Source of the DNA: Ramlibacter henchirensis
GTDB lineage: Bacteria > Pseudomonadota > Gammaproteobacteria > Burkholderiales > Burkholderiaceae_C
Reading direction: 5' to 3'
Assembly (NCBI RefSeq): GCF_004682015.1
Contig: NZ_SMLM01000002.1
Span: 496,001 to 560,000 of the forward strand
DNA: 64,000 nt
In this document: one piece after another, positions 19,720 through 27,106 of the stretch
How the letters are laid out: every line of letters starts with the position of its first letter
How positions within the stretch are numbered: the stretch's first letter is position 1
The notes under the pieces: generated by a model
The model's database searches: none
The model's input: only the letters and a program-made list of their open reading frames with translations
Told to the model about the DNA's origin: nothing
Position numbers and translations under genes: made by a program

Positions 19720-20421
19720 TCAGGCCGCCTGCTTGAGCGGCTGGTCCTTCTTGAGCAGCGCCTTGCGGATGTTGGCGCCGGTGCGCTCGATGTGCTCGCG
19801 CATGATGCCGCAGGCCAGTTCGGCGTCGCGCTCCAGCGCGGCATTGCAGATGTCGGTGTGCTCGCGCCGCACGGTCTTGTCGAACGGCCGGGCCGCCAGG
19901 AACAGACGGCGGTAGCGGTCGTTCAGGTCGTGCAGCATCGAGCTGAACGACAGCAGCAGCGGCATGCGGCAGGCCGAGATGAGGCGATAGTGCAGATCGC
20001 GGTGCGCGGCCTCCCAGGCGCTCCGGTCGGCGGTGTCCTCGACCTTCTCGAGCTTGTTGAGCCGGTACAGGCTGGCGACCACCTCGCCTTCCCACCTGTC
20101 GTCGCCGTTCTGGATGGCCTCGCGCAGCGCGAAGGTCTCGACCATCGCGCGCAGCTTGGTCACCTCTTCCAGGTTCTCCTCGGAGATCGGCGCCACGCGG
20201 TAACCGCGCTGATCTTCCATCACCACGAAGCCTTCGGCCGACAGCCGCGACAGCGCCTCGCGCAGCGGGCTCAGGCTCACGCCGAACATCACGCGCAGCT
20301 CGTCCAGCCGCAGCTTGGAGCCGGGCGCGAACTCGCCGTTGGAGATGGCCGCCCGCAGCGTCGTCGCGATGGTGGTGGAAAGGGTCTGACCGCTTTGCTC
20401 GGATGCTTGGGAGAGGTCCAT
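19720..20421 (-). CDS. GntR-family transcriptional regulator, FCD domain (tandem copy A)
   Basis: A 233-residue regulator with an N-terminal winged helix (SNGEFAPGSKLRLDELR, GVSLSPLREALSRLSAEGF, EDQRGYRVAP; residues about 28-82). A C-terminal all-helical FCD ligand domain follows, with DLHYRLISACRMPLL and REHTDICNAALERD. FCD regulators usually bind carboxylic acids or a metal. Copy B (20437-21138) has the same length and about 70% identity by eye. Its promoter contains TATAAT at 20451-20446 (read on the minus strand), overlapping an ATCGAT element, so autoregulation is likely. Probable regulator of the ATCGATT regulon. Confidence 0.93.
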   Translation of the reverse strand: MDLSQASEQSGQTLSTTIATTLRAAISNGEFAPGSKLRLDELRVMFGVSLSPLREALSRLSAEGFVVMEDQRGYRVAPISEENLEEVTKLRAMVETFALREAIQNGDDRWEGEVVASLYRLNKLEKVEDTADRSAWEAAHRDLHYRLISACRMPLLLSFSSMLHDLNDRYRRLFLAARPFDKTVRREHTDICNAALERDAELACGIMREHIERTGANIRKALLKKDQPLKQAA

Positions 20422-20452
20422 CGTATCGATCTGTAGCTAGGATCGATTATAC
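20422..20452 (-). promoter_or_regulatory. Promoter/operator between the tandem GntR genes
   Basis: The 15-bp gap between the two GntR genes and the last codons of copy B contain two ATCGAT elements (20425-20430 and 20442-20447), cores 17 bp apart. On the minus strand TATAAT (complement 20451-20446) directly abuts the second element and could serve as a -10 box for copy A; no good -35 was seen. The site lies partly inside the coding sequence of copy B. Confidence 0.55.
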
Positions 20453-21138
20453 GGAGGAACTTCGTTTTTCACGATGGCGCGACGGATGTTGCTGCCCGTT
20501 CGCTCTATGTGTTCGTGCAGGATGCGACACGCGCGGTCGGCGTCGCGCTCCAGGGCCGCATCGCAGATGTCGGCATGCTCGCGGCGCACGGCGTCGTCCA
20601 GGGGGCGGGCCTTGAGGAACAGCCGCCGGTAACGGTCGCTCAGGTCGTGCAGCGTGGCGCTGAATTGCAGGAGCAGCGGCATGCGGCAGGCCGAGATCAG
20701 GCGATCGTGCAGTTGCCGGTGCGCCACCTCCCACGCATCCTGCTCGGACCGCGCGGCCACGCGCTCCAGCTTGTTCAGCCGGTGCAGGCTGGCCACCACC
20801 GAGCCCTCCCAGGAGTCGTCGCCCTGCTCGATCGAGCGGCGCAGCGCGAAGGGCTCCAGCATGCCGCGCAACCTGGTGACTTCCAGCAGGTTCTGCTCCG
20901 ACACCGGCGCGACGCGGTAGCCGCGCTGGTCCTCCACCTGCACGAAGCCCTCGGCCGCCAGCCGCGCGAGCGCCTCGCGCAGCGGACTTAGGCTCACGCC
21001 GAAAGTGGCGCGCAGATCTTCCAGCCGCAGCTTGCAGCCGGGCGCGAATTCCCCGTTCGAGATCGCGGCACGCAGGGTGGTGGCGATCGTGCTCGACAGC
21101 GTCTGGCCGCCCTGTTCCGCCGCCTGCGACAGATCCAC
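20437..21138 (-). CDS. GntR-family transcriptional regulator, FCD domain (tandem copy B)
   Basis: A 233-residue paralogue of copy A: winged helix with FAPGCKLRLEDLR, GVSLSPLREALARLAAEGF and EDQRGYRVAP, then an FCD domain with QLHDRLISACRMPLL and REHADICDAALERD. The true start is GTG at 21138 (VDLSQAAEQGGQTL), which aligns exactly with the ATG start of copy A and gives equal length; upstream extensions belong to the Bug gene. Most divergence is in the C-terminal domain and tail (PPYNRS against QPLKQAA), so the two may sense different ligands while recognising the same DNA site. Confidence 0.92.
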   Translation of the reverse strand: MDLSQAAEQGGQTLSSTIATTLRAAISNGEFAPGCKLRLEDLRATFGVSLSPLREALARLAAEGFVQVEDQRGYRVAPVSEQNLLEVTRLRGMLEPFALRRSIEQGDDSWEGSVVASLHRLNKLERVAARSEQDAWEVAHRQLHDRLISACRMPLLLQFSATLHDLSDRYRRLFLKARPLDDAVRREHADICDAALERDADRACRILHEHIERTGSNIRRAIVKNEVPPYNRS

Positions 21139-21155
21139 CGCCGGCCGCCCTTTCC

Positions 21156-22145
21156 CTACTTCACCGAGCCGGCCAGGCCGAGCTTGCGGATCACGCCGCC
21201 CCACTTCTCGTAGTCGGTGCGGATGATCGCGTCGAATTCCTCGGGCGTGGTCGTGCGCGGCACGGCGGCATCGTTGCTGATGCGCTGGCGCACTTCCGGC
21301 GAGTTGACGGCCGCCGTAACGGCCTCGTGCAGCTTCTGCCGCACGGCCGGCGGGAGGCCCGCGGGCGCCATGATGCCGCCCCAGGCGCTCACCGTCGCAT
21401 CCGGGATGCCGCGTTCGGCGAAAGTGGGCACGTCGGGCAGCGCCGGCAACCGCTGCGAGCTGGAAACGGCCAGGATGCGCAGCGCGCCGGACTTCATGTG
21501 CGGCGCGTATGCCAGCAACCCGTCGCACGCCGCGTTCACGCGATTGGGCAACAGGTCCTGCAGCACCTGCGCGGTGCCCTTGTAGCCGACGTGCTGCATG
21601 CTGATGCCGGTGCGGTCCTTCACCAGTTCGCACAGCAGGTGCTGCGCCCCGCCCTCGCCGGAGGTGCCGAAGTTCACCTTGTCGGGATTCGCCTTCACGT
21701 ACGCGATGAATTCCTCCAGCGTCTTGACCGGCAGGCTGGCGTTGACCACGAGTCCCATCGGCAGCTCGCTCACCAGCGAGATGGTCTGGAAGTCGCTGCG
21801 CTGGTAAGGCATCTTCGCCACCAGGTGCGGCGAGATCGCGAACGCGTTGGCGCCCGCGTAGAACAGCGTGTAGCCGTCGGCCTTCGACTTGGAAACGTAG
21901 TCGGCGCCGAGCAGCGTGCCGCCGCCGGGCCGGTTCTCCACGACGACGGCCTGGCCCAGCGTCTGGCCCATGCGCTCGGCGACCATGCGCGCGACGACGT
22001 CGAACTGGCCGCCCGCGGTGTAGGGCACCACCAGCTTGAGCGGCCGCTCCGGCCAGGCCGGTCCCGTCGAAGCGGTCTGCGCGGGCGCGGAGCCGGCGGC
22101 CAGGCACAGCGCGGCCACGGCCGCGGAAAAGTAGCGTCGGATCAC
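21156..22145 (-). CDS. Bug/TctC-family periplasmic solute receptor
   Basis: A 329-residue receptor with a signal ending GSAPAQ, then LKLVVPYTAGGQFDVVARMV, AVVVENRPGGGTLLGADYV, SKADGYTLFY and QHVGYKGTAQVLQDLL. These are the standard blocks of the Bug family, which binds carboxylates or related small acids. It lies between the TauD-like gene and the GntR genes in the operon that reads leftwards from 23190. It may supply the substrate or inducer of this regulon. No membrane partner is nearby. Confidence 0.92.
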   Translation of the reverse strand: MIRRYFSAAVAALCLAAGSAPAQTASTGPAWPERPLKLVVPYTAGGQFDVVARMVAERMGQTLGQAVVVENRPGGGTLLGADYVSKSKADGYTLFYAGANAFAISPHLVAKMPYQRSDFQTISLVSELPMGLVVNASLPVKTLEEFIAYVKANPDKVNFGTSGEGGAQHLLCELVKDRTGISMQHVGYKGTAQVLQDLLPNRVNAACDGLLAYAPHMKSGALRILAVSSSQRLPALPDVPTFAERGIPDATVSAWGGIMAPAGLPPAVRQKLHEAVTAAVNSPEVRQRISNDAAVPRTTTPEEFDAIIRTDYEKWGGVIRKLGLAGSVK

Positions 22146-22158
22146 GGGGTTCTCCTGG

Positions 22159-23184
22159 TCAGGCGTGTTGCGTGGCCGGCTGCGGCAGCGGGTGCTTCAG
22201 CCAGTAATCCATGTCCTCGAAGCGCGGCTTGAAGTAGTCCGGCAGCTCGGGGTACCCCGGCGTGCGCAGCCACAGGCGCAGCAGCAGGCGCTTGCGCTCG
22301 GGCTCGGCATGGTCGACGAAGTCGGTGCGCGAGTGCAGCACGACGCGGTTGTTCAGGAACTGGATGTCGCCGGGGCGGAAATCCATGTCCAGCCGGTACC
22401 TCTCGCTTTCGCAGAGCGTGTCGACGAGCTTCATCGCCTCGAGCTGCTGGGGCGTCAGGCGCGGCACTTCGGGGAAGCGCTGGGCGCTGTCGACGTAGGT
22501 GCGGCCATGCTGGGTGAAGAGCCTGCCGCGGAACCGGGCGAAGCGCGGCTCGACGTAATACGGCGGGCGGCCCGGCGGCTGCTCGCCGCGGATGTCGGAA
22601 TACCACTGGCCGTACAGCACCTCCAGCAGGTCGGGCCGGGTGCGGAGGATCTCGTTGTGCACGGCGGCCGCGCTGGAGATGCAGCTGGCGCCGCCGGATT
22701 TCGACGCGCGCACGCACAGCAGGCCGACGACGTCGCCCTGGTCGTTGTGGAAGGGCAGGAACCGGGCCGTGTGGAAGCCGCGAGCGGTCGGGTCCTTGTG
22801 CTGGTCGCCCCCGCGGTCCTCCACGCGCACCAGCAGGTCGCCGCGAGGCGTCTGCGCCAGCGCACTGCCGAGGTGCGTCCCGATGCCCCAGTAGGCCTGC
22901 TCGATCGCGGGCAGGTCCCAGTCTTCCACCGGCACGCCACGGATCACGACGACGCCGCTGCCGTCCTCGAGCTCCTCCCGGATGCGGACCAGCTTCTCGC
23001 CGAGCCGCGGCAGCGAAAAGTCTTCCTTGCCGAAATCGAACCCGGCGCGGCGGCTCCTCACCAGGTCGACGGCGCCGCGCAGCTCGGCGCGCTCAGCCTC
23101 ATCGAGCGGCTGCACCCAGCGGGTGTCGCGCCGCATCTCGTCGGCGGTCCACACGGCTCGGCCGCTTACTTCCTCGATGGCCAT
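22159..23184 (-). CDS. TauD/TfdA-family Fe(II)/2-oxoglutarate dioxygenase (paralogue of 11264-12277)
   Basis: A 341-residue oxygenase with iron ligands H146/D148 (LPFHNDQGDVVG), a distal histidine in RVVLHSRTDFVD and the arginine in RLLLRLWL. It shares long blocks with the protein at 11264-12277 (NEILRTRP, DIRGEQPPGR, YYVEPRF, FRPGDIQFLNN). I chose the ATG at 23184 because AGGAG lies at proper distance; an ATG two codons earlier sits too close to it. First gene of the operon with the Bug receptor and both GntR regulators, divergent from the ring-cleavage genes. It may carry out an early oxygenation of the substrate. That is inferred. Confidence 0.9.
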   Translation of the reverse strand: MAIEEVSGRAVWTADEMRRDTRWVQPLDEAERAELRGAVDLVRSRRAGFDFGKEDFSLPRLGEKLVRIREELEDGSGVVVIRGVPVEDWDLPAIEQAYWGIGTHLGSALAQTPRGDLLVRVEDRGGDQHKDPTARGFHTARFLPFHNDQGDVVGLLCVRASKSGGASCISSAAAVHNEILRTRPDLLEVLYGQWYSDIRGEQPPGRPPYYVEPRFARFRGRLFTQHGRTYVDSAQRFPEVPRLTPQQLEAMKLVDTLCESERYRLDMDFRPGDIQFLNNRVVLHSRTDFVDHAEPERKRLLLRLWLRTPGYPELPDYFKPRFEDMDYWLKHPLPQPATQHA

Positions 23185-23233
23185 GGACATCTCTCCTCAA
23201 TCGGTTTATCTTGTGCAATCGACTTAGAGTTCC

Positions 23234-23262
23234 ATAATCGATTATCCGGCCGCCCTTGTCAA
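23234..23262 (-). promoter_or_regulatory. Predicted sigma-70 promoter for the leftward dioxygenase/Bug/GntR operon
   Basis: Read on the minus strand: a perfect -35 TTGACA (complement 23262-23257), a 17-bp spacer and -10 GATTAT (complement 23239-23234). The -10 lies within the palindrome TAATCGATTA. The -35 overlaps that of the rightward promoter, so the two promoters are back to back and probably compete or are repressed together. Confidence 0.55.
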
Positions 23263-23283
23263 CGGAAGCTCGGCTCGTATAAT
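23256..23283 (+). promoter_or_regulatory. Predicted sigma-70 promoter for the ring-cleavage operon
   Basis: TTGTCA (23256-23261), a 16-bp spacer and a perfect TATAAT (23278-23283) immediately followed by CGATTTT. It is the best promoter match found by eye in the window and stands at the head of 24 co-oriented genes. Transcription would start near 23290, leaving a leader of only about 20 nt before the first ATG, without an obvious Shine-Dalgarno. Confidence 0.6.
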
Positions 23284-23310
23284 CGATTTTCCAATTTATT
23301 TCGATTCGCC

Positions 23311-23619
23311 ATGGGAATCCGAGACACCGACCGCACGCTGCCCTCCAACCGCATGGTCTTCGAGCTGCGCCGCGACCCCGCGGCGTACGCGGAATTCAAG
23401 CGCGACCTGGAAGCCAGCATGGCCCGCTACGGGCTGACCGACGAAGAAAAGCGCGCCTGGCGCGAGGTGGACCTTTCCACGCTCGCTCGCCTGGGCGTGC
23501 ATCCCTATTTCCTGCCGCAGGTTTCGCGGCTGTTCAAGGGCGGCGGCTACAACCACAACGACAGCGAAGCGGCGCGCCTGTACGCCGAGAAGATGCACAT
23601 CGCGGGCGGCGCCCGCTGA
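23311..23619 (+). CDS. LigA-like small (alpha) subunit of an extradiol ring-cleavage dioxygenase
   Basis: A 102-residue all-helical protein of the LigA type: FELRRDPAAYAEFKRDLEA, YGLTDEEKRAWREVD and LARLGVHPYFLPQVSR. In protocatechuate 4,5-dioxygenase the LigA subunit caps the active site of the catalytic LigB subunit, and here the LigB-like gene follows 19 nt downstream. It is shorter than classical LigA (about 139 residues) but matches the core domain. The ATG at 23311 directly follows the operator/promoter; no clear ribosome site is visible. First gene of the central operon. Confidence 0.85.
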   Translation: MGIRDTDRTLPSNRMVFELRRDPAAYAEFKRDLEASMARYGLTDEEKRAWREVDLSTLARLGVHPYFLPQVSRLFKGGGYNHNDSEAARLYAEKMHIAGGAR

Positions 23620-23638
23620 GCGCCAGCAAGGAAGACAG

Positions 23639-24487
23639 ATGGCAAGACTGATCGCAAGCGTGGGCATCGCCCACGCCCCCGGCGTCACCGGCTGGATCGA
23701 CAAGGCGCCCCGGCACGAGCAGGACGCCGTGCTAGCGGGCTACGCCGAATTCCACCGCCGCATGAAGGAGCTGAAGCCCGACGTGGTGATCGGCGTGGCG
23801 AACGACCACCTGCTGAACTTCCCGATGGAGAACATCCCGGACTTCTGCGTCGGCATCGGCGACGACTGGGAGGGCCCGGCCCCCTGGTTCCGCGACTGGC
23901 TGAACGTGCCCGACTACAAGGTCAGCGGCCACCGCGCGCTCGGCCGCGCCCTGGTGCGCGAGTCGGCCCGGGCGGGCATCAACCACGCGTTCGCCGAGCA
24001 GCTGCTGTTCGACGACAACTGGTCGGTTCCGCTGAAGTTCCTGTTCCCCGAGTACGGCGTGAAGTTCGTGCCGATCCACATGAACTGCATCGTGCCGCCG
24101 ATGCCCGCCGCCGAACGCTGCCTCGAAGTCGGCCGCCAGATCGCCCGCATCGTCAGGGACTTCCCCGGCGACGAGCGCGTGGTGCTGATGGCCACCGGCG
24201 GCCTGTCGCACGACCCGGGCGGCCCCGACTACTTCACCGTGCACGAAGACTTCGACCGCTGGTTCATGGGCCTGATGGAAAGCGGCGACCTCGACCGCGT
24301 GCGGCGCGAAGTCACGTTCGACAAGCTGCTCACCGGCGGCGACGGCGGCGCGGCCGAACTGCTCGCCTGGCTGGTCGCGATGGGCGCGGCCGCCGAGCAT
24401 GGCCAACCGCGGGGCGAGAACGTGTTCTACGTGCCTTCGGTACCGATGCGCTGCGGCATGGGCGGGTCCTACTGGAGCCTGTCGTGA
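23639..24487 (+). CDS. LigB-type (type II) extradiol ring-cleavage dioxygenase, catalytic subunit
   Basis: A 282-residue non-haem iron(II) dioxygenase. H12 (IAHAPG), H57 (NDH) and E240 (GGAAELLAW) match the LigB metal ligands and H191 (GGLSHDPGG) the catalytic histidine. LigB-like enzymes cleave catecholic or aminophenolic rings next to the hydroxyl group. The downstream semialdehyde dehydrogenase and 4-oxalocrotonate branch show that the product is handled as a muconic semialdehyde, so the substrate is probably a catechol- or aminophenol-like ring, possibly carboxylated. AAGGAAG precedes the ATG. Exact substrate cannot be told from sequence. Confidence 0.9.
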   Translation: MARLIASVGIAHAPGVTGWIDKAPRHEQDAVLAGYAEFHRRMKELKPDVVIGVANDHLLNFPMENIPDFCVGIGDDWEGPAPWFRDWLNVPDYKVSGHRALGRALVRESARAGINHAFAEQLLFDDNWSVPLKFLFPEYGVKFVPIHMNCIVPPMPAAERCLEVGRQIARIVRDFPGDERVVLMATGGLSHDPGGPDYFTVHEDFDRWFMGLMESGDLDRVRREVTFDKLLTGGDGGAAELLAWLVAMGAAAEHGQPRGENVFYVPSVPMRCGMGGSYWSLS

Positions 24488-25131
24488 CCCTCGCGGACCG
24501 CAACCTTCCCGTGGCGCCCGCCGCGCGCCTGGAGCCCAAGCGCTGCGCCCTGATGGTCGTCGACATGCAGAACGATTTCTGCGCGCCCGGCGGCTACATC
24601 GACAAGACGATGGGCAAGGATGTGAGCGCCGCCGCCGTGATCGTCCCCACCATCAACGAGCTGGTCGCGCAGGCGCGCAAGGCCCGCGTGCCCGTGGTCT
24701 GGCTGCGCGCCGACTATTCGCACGACCGCATCCCCGACTCCATGGCGGTGAAGCTCGCCGCGCGCGGGATCCAGGCCGAGTGCTGCAAGCCCGGGACCTG
24801 GGGCTTCGAGTGGTACGGCGTCGAGCCGGCCGCCGGCGAGCCGGTCGTCACCAAGCACAGCTATTCCGGCTTCATCGGCACCGACATGCAGGACGTGCTC
24901 GGCGCCCTGAAGCGCCAGACCATCGTCTTCACCGGCGTGCAGACGCAGGTGTGCGTCGAGTCGACGCTGCGCGATGCGCACGCCTTCGGCCACTACTGCG
25001 TGGCCGTGCAGGACGCCGTCGGCTCGCACACGCCGGCGCTGCACGAAGCCACCCTGAACAACGTGCGTTTCCTGTTCGGCGACGTGTGCCCCGCGAGCGA
25101 CGTGCTCGCCGCCTGGCGCACCGAGCCCTGA
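24484..25131 (+). CDS. Cysteine hydrolase (isochorismatase-like family)
   Basis: A 215-residue hydrolase with catalytic triad D27 (MVVDMQNDF), K124 (VTKHSYSGF) and C157 (GVQTQVCVEST). Related enzymes include nicotinamidase, ureidoacrylate hydrolase RutB, biuret hydrolase and maleamate amidohydrolase, most of which hydrolyse amide or ureido bonds. The start is GTG at 24484, overlapping the dioxygenase stop by 4 nt. An amidohydrolase between ring cleavage and dehydrogenase suggests a nitrogen-containing substrate or intermediate. Confidence 0.88.
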   Translation: MTLADRNLPVAPAARLEPKRCALMVVDMQNDFCAPGGYIDKTMGKDVSAAAVIVPTINELVAQARKARVPVVWLRADYSHDRIPDSMAVKLAARGIQAECCKPGTWGFEWYGVEPAAGEPVVTKHSYSGFIGTDMQDVLGALKRQTIVFTGVQTQVCVESTLRDAHAFGHYCVAVQDAVGSHTPALHEATLNNVRFLFGDVCPASDVLAAWRTEP

Positions 25132-25168
25132 TCCCCAACAAACAAGCCACACATCCGAAGGACATCCC

Positions 25169-25621
25169 GTGCTACCGAAACGAATCAACGTGCCCGTCGT
25201 CCGCAAGCGCATCGGCACCCCCGATGCGAAGATCGTCGACGAGGCCGGCAAGATCTACGAAGAGCTGATCGGCTTCGTGCCCCCGCGCATCGAGGCCCGC
25301 CTGAACGTCACCGGCGCGCTGGACCCCAAGCTCGTGGAGCTGCAGGAGCAGATGCGCGCCCACGCGATGTATCCCAGGAGCTTCGACGTGAAGACGGCGC
25401 AGCTCATGCTGGTCGGCATGCTGATGATGGACGGCAGCGACGCCGCGGTCCTGCACGCGATGGCCGCCCGCCGCGCGGGCGCCACCTGGCAGGAGCTGCA
25501 GGACGTCATCAGCCTCTGCTTCCTCTTCCGGGGCCTCGGCGCGGCGAACAAAGGGGCTGAAATGCTGGCCAACCTCGCCGCGCGCGAGGAGGAAGCCGGC
25601 GGGCCGGGAGAGCAGAAGTGA
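25169..25621 (+). CDS. Carboxymuconolactone-decarboxylase-like (CMD/AhpD-fold) protein
   Basis: A 150-residue helical protein of the CMD family: VPPRIEARLNVTGALDPKL, QLMLVGMLMMDGSDAAVLHA and ARRAGATWQELQDVISLC. The redox CxxC of AhpD is absent, so it is closer to the decarboxylase/unknown branch. The start is GTG at 25169 after AAGGACAT. Its stop overlaps the dehydrogenase start by 4 nt. It could decarboxylate a carboxylated ring-cleavage product; no direct evidence. Confidence 0.8.
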   Translation: MLPKRINVPVVRKRIGTPDAKIVDEAGKIYEELIGFVPPRIEARLNVTGALDPKLVELQEQMRAHAMYPRSFDVKTAQLMLVGMLMMDGSDAAVLHAMAARRAGATWQELQDVISLCFLFRGLGAANKGAEMLANLAAREEEAGGPGEQK

Positions 25622-27081
25622 GCGCCGAGACCCTGCACTTCATCAACGGCGAGTTCGTGCGCAGCGCGAGCGGCCGCACCTTCGACAACGTGAGCCCGGT
25701 GGACAACCGGCTGATCGCGCGCGTGCATGAAGCCGGCCGCCCGGAAGTCGATGCCGCCGTGCGCTCCGCCCGCGCCGCGCTGGACGGCCCCTGGGGCAAG
25801 CTCACCGTCGATGCGCGCTCGAAGATGCTCTACGCCGTCGCCGACGAGATCAACCGCCGCTTCGACGACTTCCTGCAGGCCGAAGTGGCCGACACCGGCA
25901 AGCCCGTGTCGCTGGCTTCGCACCTGGACATCCCGCGCGGGGCCGCCAACTTCAAGGTCTTCGCCGACACGGTGAAGAACGTCTCCAGCGAGTTCTTCGA
26001 GATGGCGACGCCCGACGGCGCCGGCGCCCTCAACTACGCGGTGCGCGTCCCCAAGGGCGTGATCGCGGTGGTCTGCCCGTGGAACCTGCCGCTGCTGCTG
26101 ATGACCTGGAAGGTGGGTCCGGCGCTCGCCTGCGGCAACACGGTGGTCGTGAAGCCCTCGGAGGAAACGCCCTCCACCGCCACGCTGCTCGGCGAGGTGA
26201 TGAACGCGGTCGGCGTTCCGCCCGGCGTCTACAACGTGGTGCACGGCTTCGGCCCCAACTCGGCGGGCGAGTTCCTCACCTCGCACCCGGGCGTGAACGC
26301 GATCACCTTCACCGGCGAGACGCGCACCGGCGCGGCGATCCTGAAGGCGGCCGCCGACGGCATCAAGGCGACGTCGATGGAGCTCGGCGGCAAGAATCCC
26401 GCCATCGTGTTCGCCGACTGCGACATGGCGCAGGCGATCGAGACCACGACCCGTTCCGTGTTCGCCAACTGCGGCCAGGTCTGCCTGGGCACCGAACGCG
26501 TCTACGTCGAGCGCCCGATCTTCGACGAGTTCGTCAAGCGCCTCGGCGAAGCGGCCAGGTCCATGAAGCCGGGCCGTCCGGAGGACGACGCGACGAAGAT
26601 CGGCCCGCTGATCTCGCAGGAGCATCGCCGCAAGGTGCTGTCCTACTACGAGAAGGCGCGCGCGGAAGGCGCGACCATCGTGGCGGGCGGCGGCATCCCG
26701 AAGATGGAAGGCGCGCTGGCCGAAGGCGCGTGGATCGAGCCCACCGTGTGGACCGGCCTGCCGGAGACGAGCGCCATCGTACAGGAGGAGATCTTCGGTC
26801 CCTGCTGCCACGTGACGCCGTTCGACACCGAGGAGGAAGCGATCCGCCTGGCCAACGACACGCCGTACGGACTGGCCGCGTCGGTCTACACGACCAACCT
26901 CTCGCGCGCGCACCGCATCGGCGCGAAGCTGAACGTGGGCCTGTGCTGGATCAACTCCTGGTTCCTGCGCGACCTGCGCACGCCGTTCGGCGGCAGCAAG
27001 CAGTCGGGCATCGGCCGCGAGGGGGGCGTCCACTCGCTCGAGTTCTACACGGAACTGCGCAACGTCTGCGTGAAGCTCTGA
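25618..27081 (+). CDS. 2-hydroxymuconic / 2-aminomuconic 6-semialdehyde dehydrogenase
   Basis: A 487-residue NAD-dependent aldehyde dehydrogenase: N156 (CPWNLPL), K179 (VVVKPSE), FTGETRTG, E255 (MELGGKNP) and C289 (NCGQVCLGTERVYVE). The last motif is characteristic of the XylG/DmpC/AmnC group, which oxidises the ring-cleavage semialdehyde to 4-oxalocrotonate (enol) or 2-aminomuconate. The GTG start overlaps the preceding stop. It commits the pathway to the dehydrogenase (not hydrolase) branch, matching the decarboxylase and hydratase downstream. Confidence 0.93.
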   Translation: MSAETLHFINGEFVRSASGRTFDNVSPVDNRLIARVHEAGRPEVDAAVRSARAALDGPWGKLTVDARSKMLYAVADEINRRFDDFLQAEVADTGKPVSLASHLDIPRGAANFKVFADTVKNVSSEFFEMATPDGAGALNYAVRVPKGVIAVVCPWNLPLLLMTWKVGPALACGNTVVVKPSEETPSTATLLGEVMNAVGVPPGVYNVVHGFGPNSAGEFLTSHPGVNAITFTGETRTGAAILKAAADGIKATSMELGGKNPAIVFADCDMAQAIETTTRSVFANCGQVCLGTERVYVERPIFDEFVKRLGEAARSMKPGRPEDDATKIGPLISQEHRRKVLSYYEKARAEGATIVAGGGIPKMEGALAEGAWIEPTVWTGLPETSAIVQEEIFGPCCHVTPFDTEEEAIRLANDTPYGLAASVYTTNLSRAHRIGAKLNVGLCWINSWFLRDLRTPFGGSKQSGIGREGGVHSLEFYTELRNVCVKL

Positions 27082-27106
27082 GTCGCCCGAGAACCGGAGG
27101 ACGGCC

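Larger units (their letters stand above)
23196..23307. promoter_or_regulatory. Divergent operator region with five TCG-centred elements
   Basis: The gap between the dioxygenase gene (leftwards) and the LigA/LigB-type genes (rightwards) holds AATCGGTT (core at 23201), AATCGACT (23219), the perfect palindrome TAATCGATTA (23235-23244), TAATCGATTTT (23280-23290) and TTCGATTC (23300-23307). Cores are 18, 19, 45 and 18 bp apart. The two best copies overlap the -10 boxes of the two divergent promoters, which is what a repressor site would do. This is the richest cluster in the window and likely the control hub of the regulon. Confidence 0.65.
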
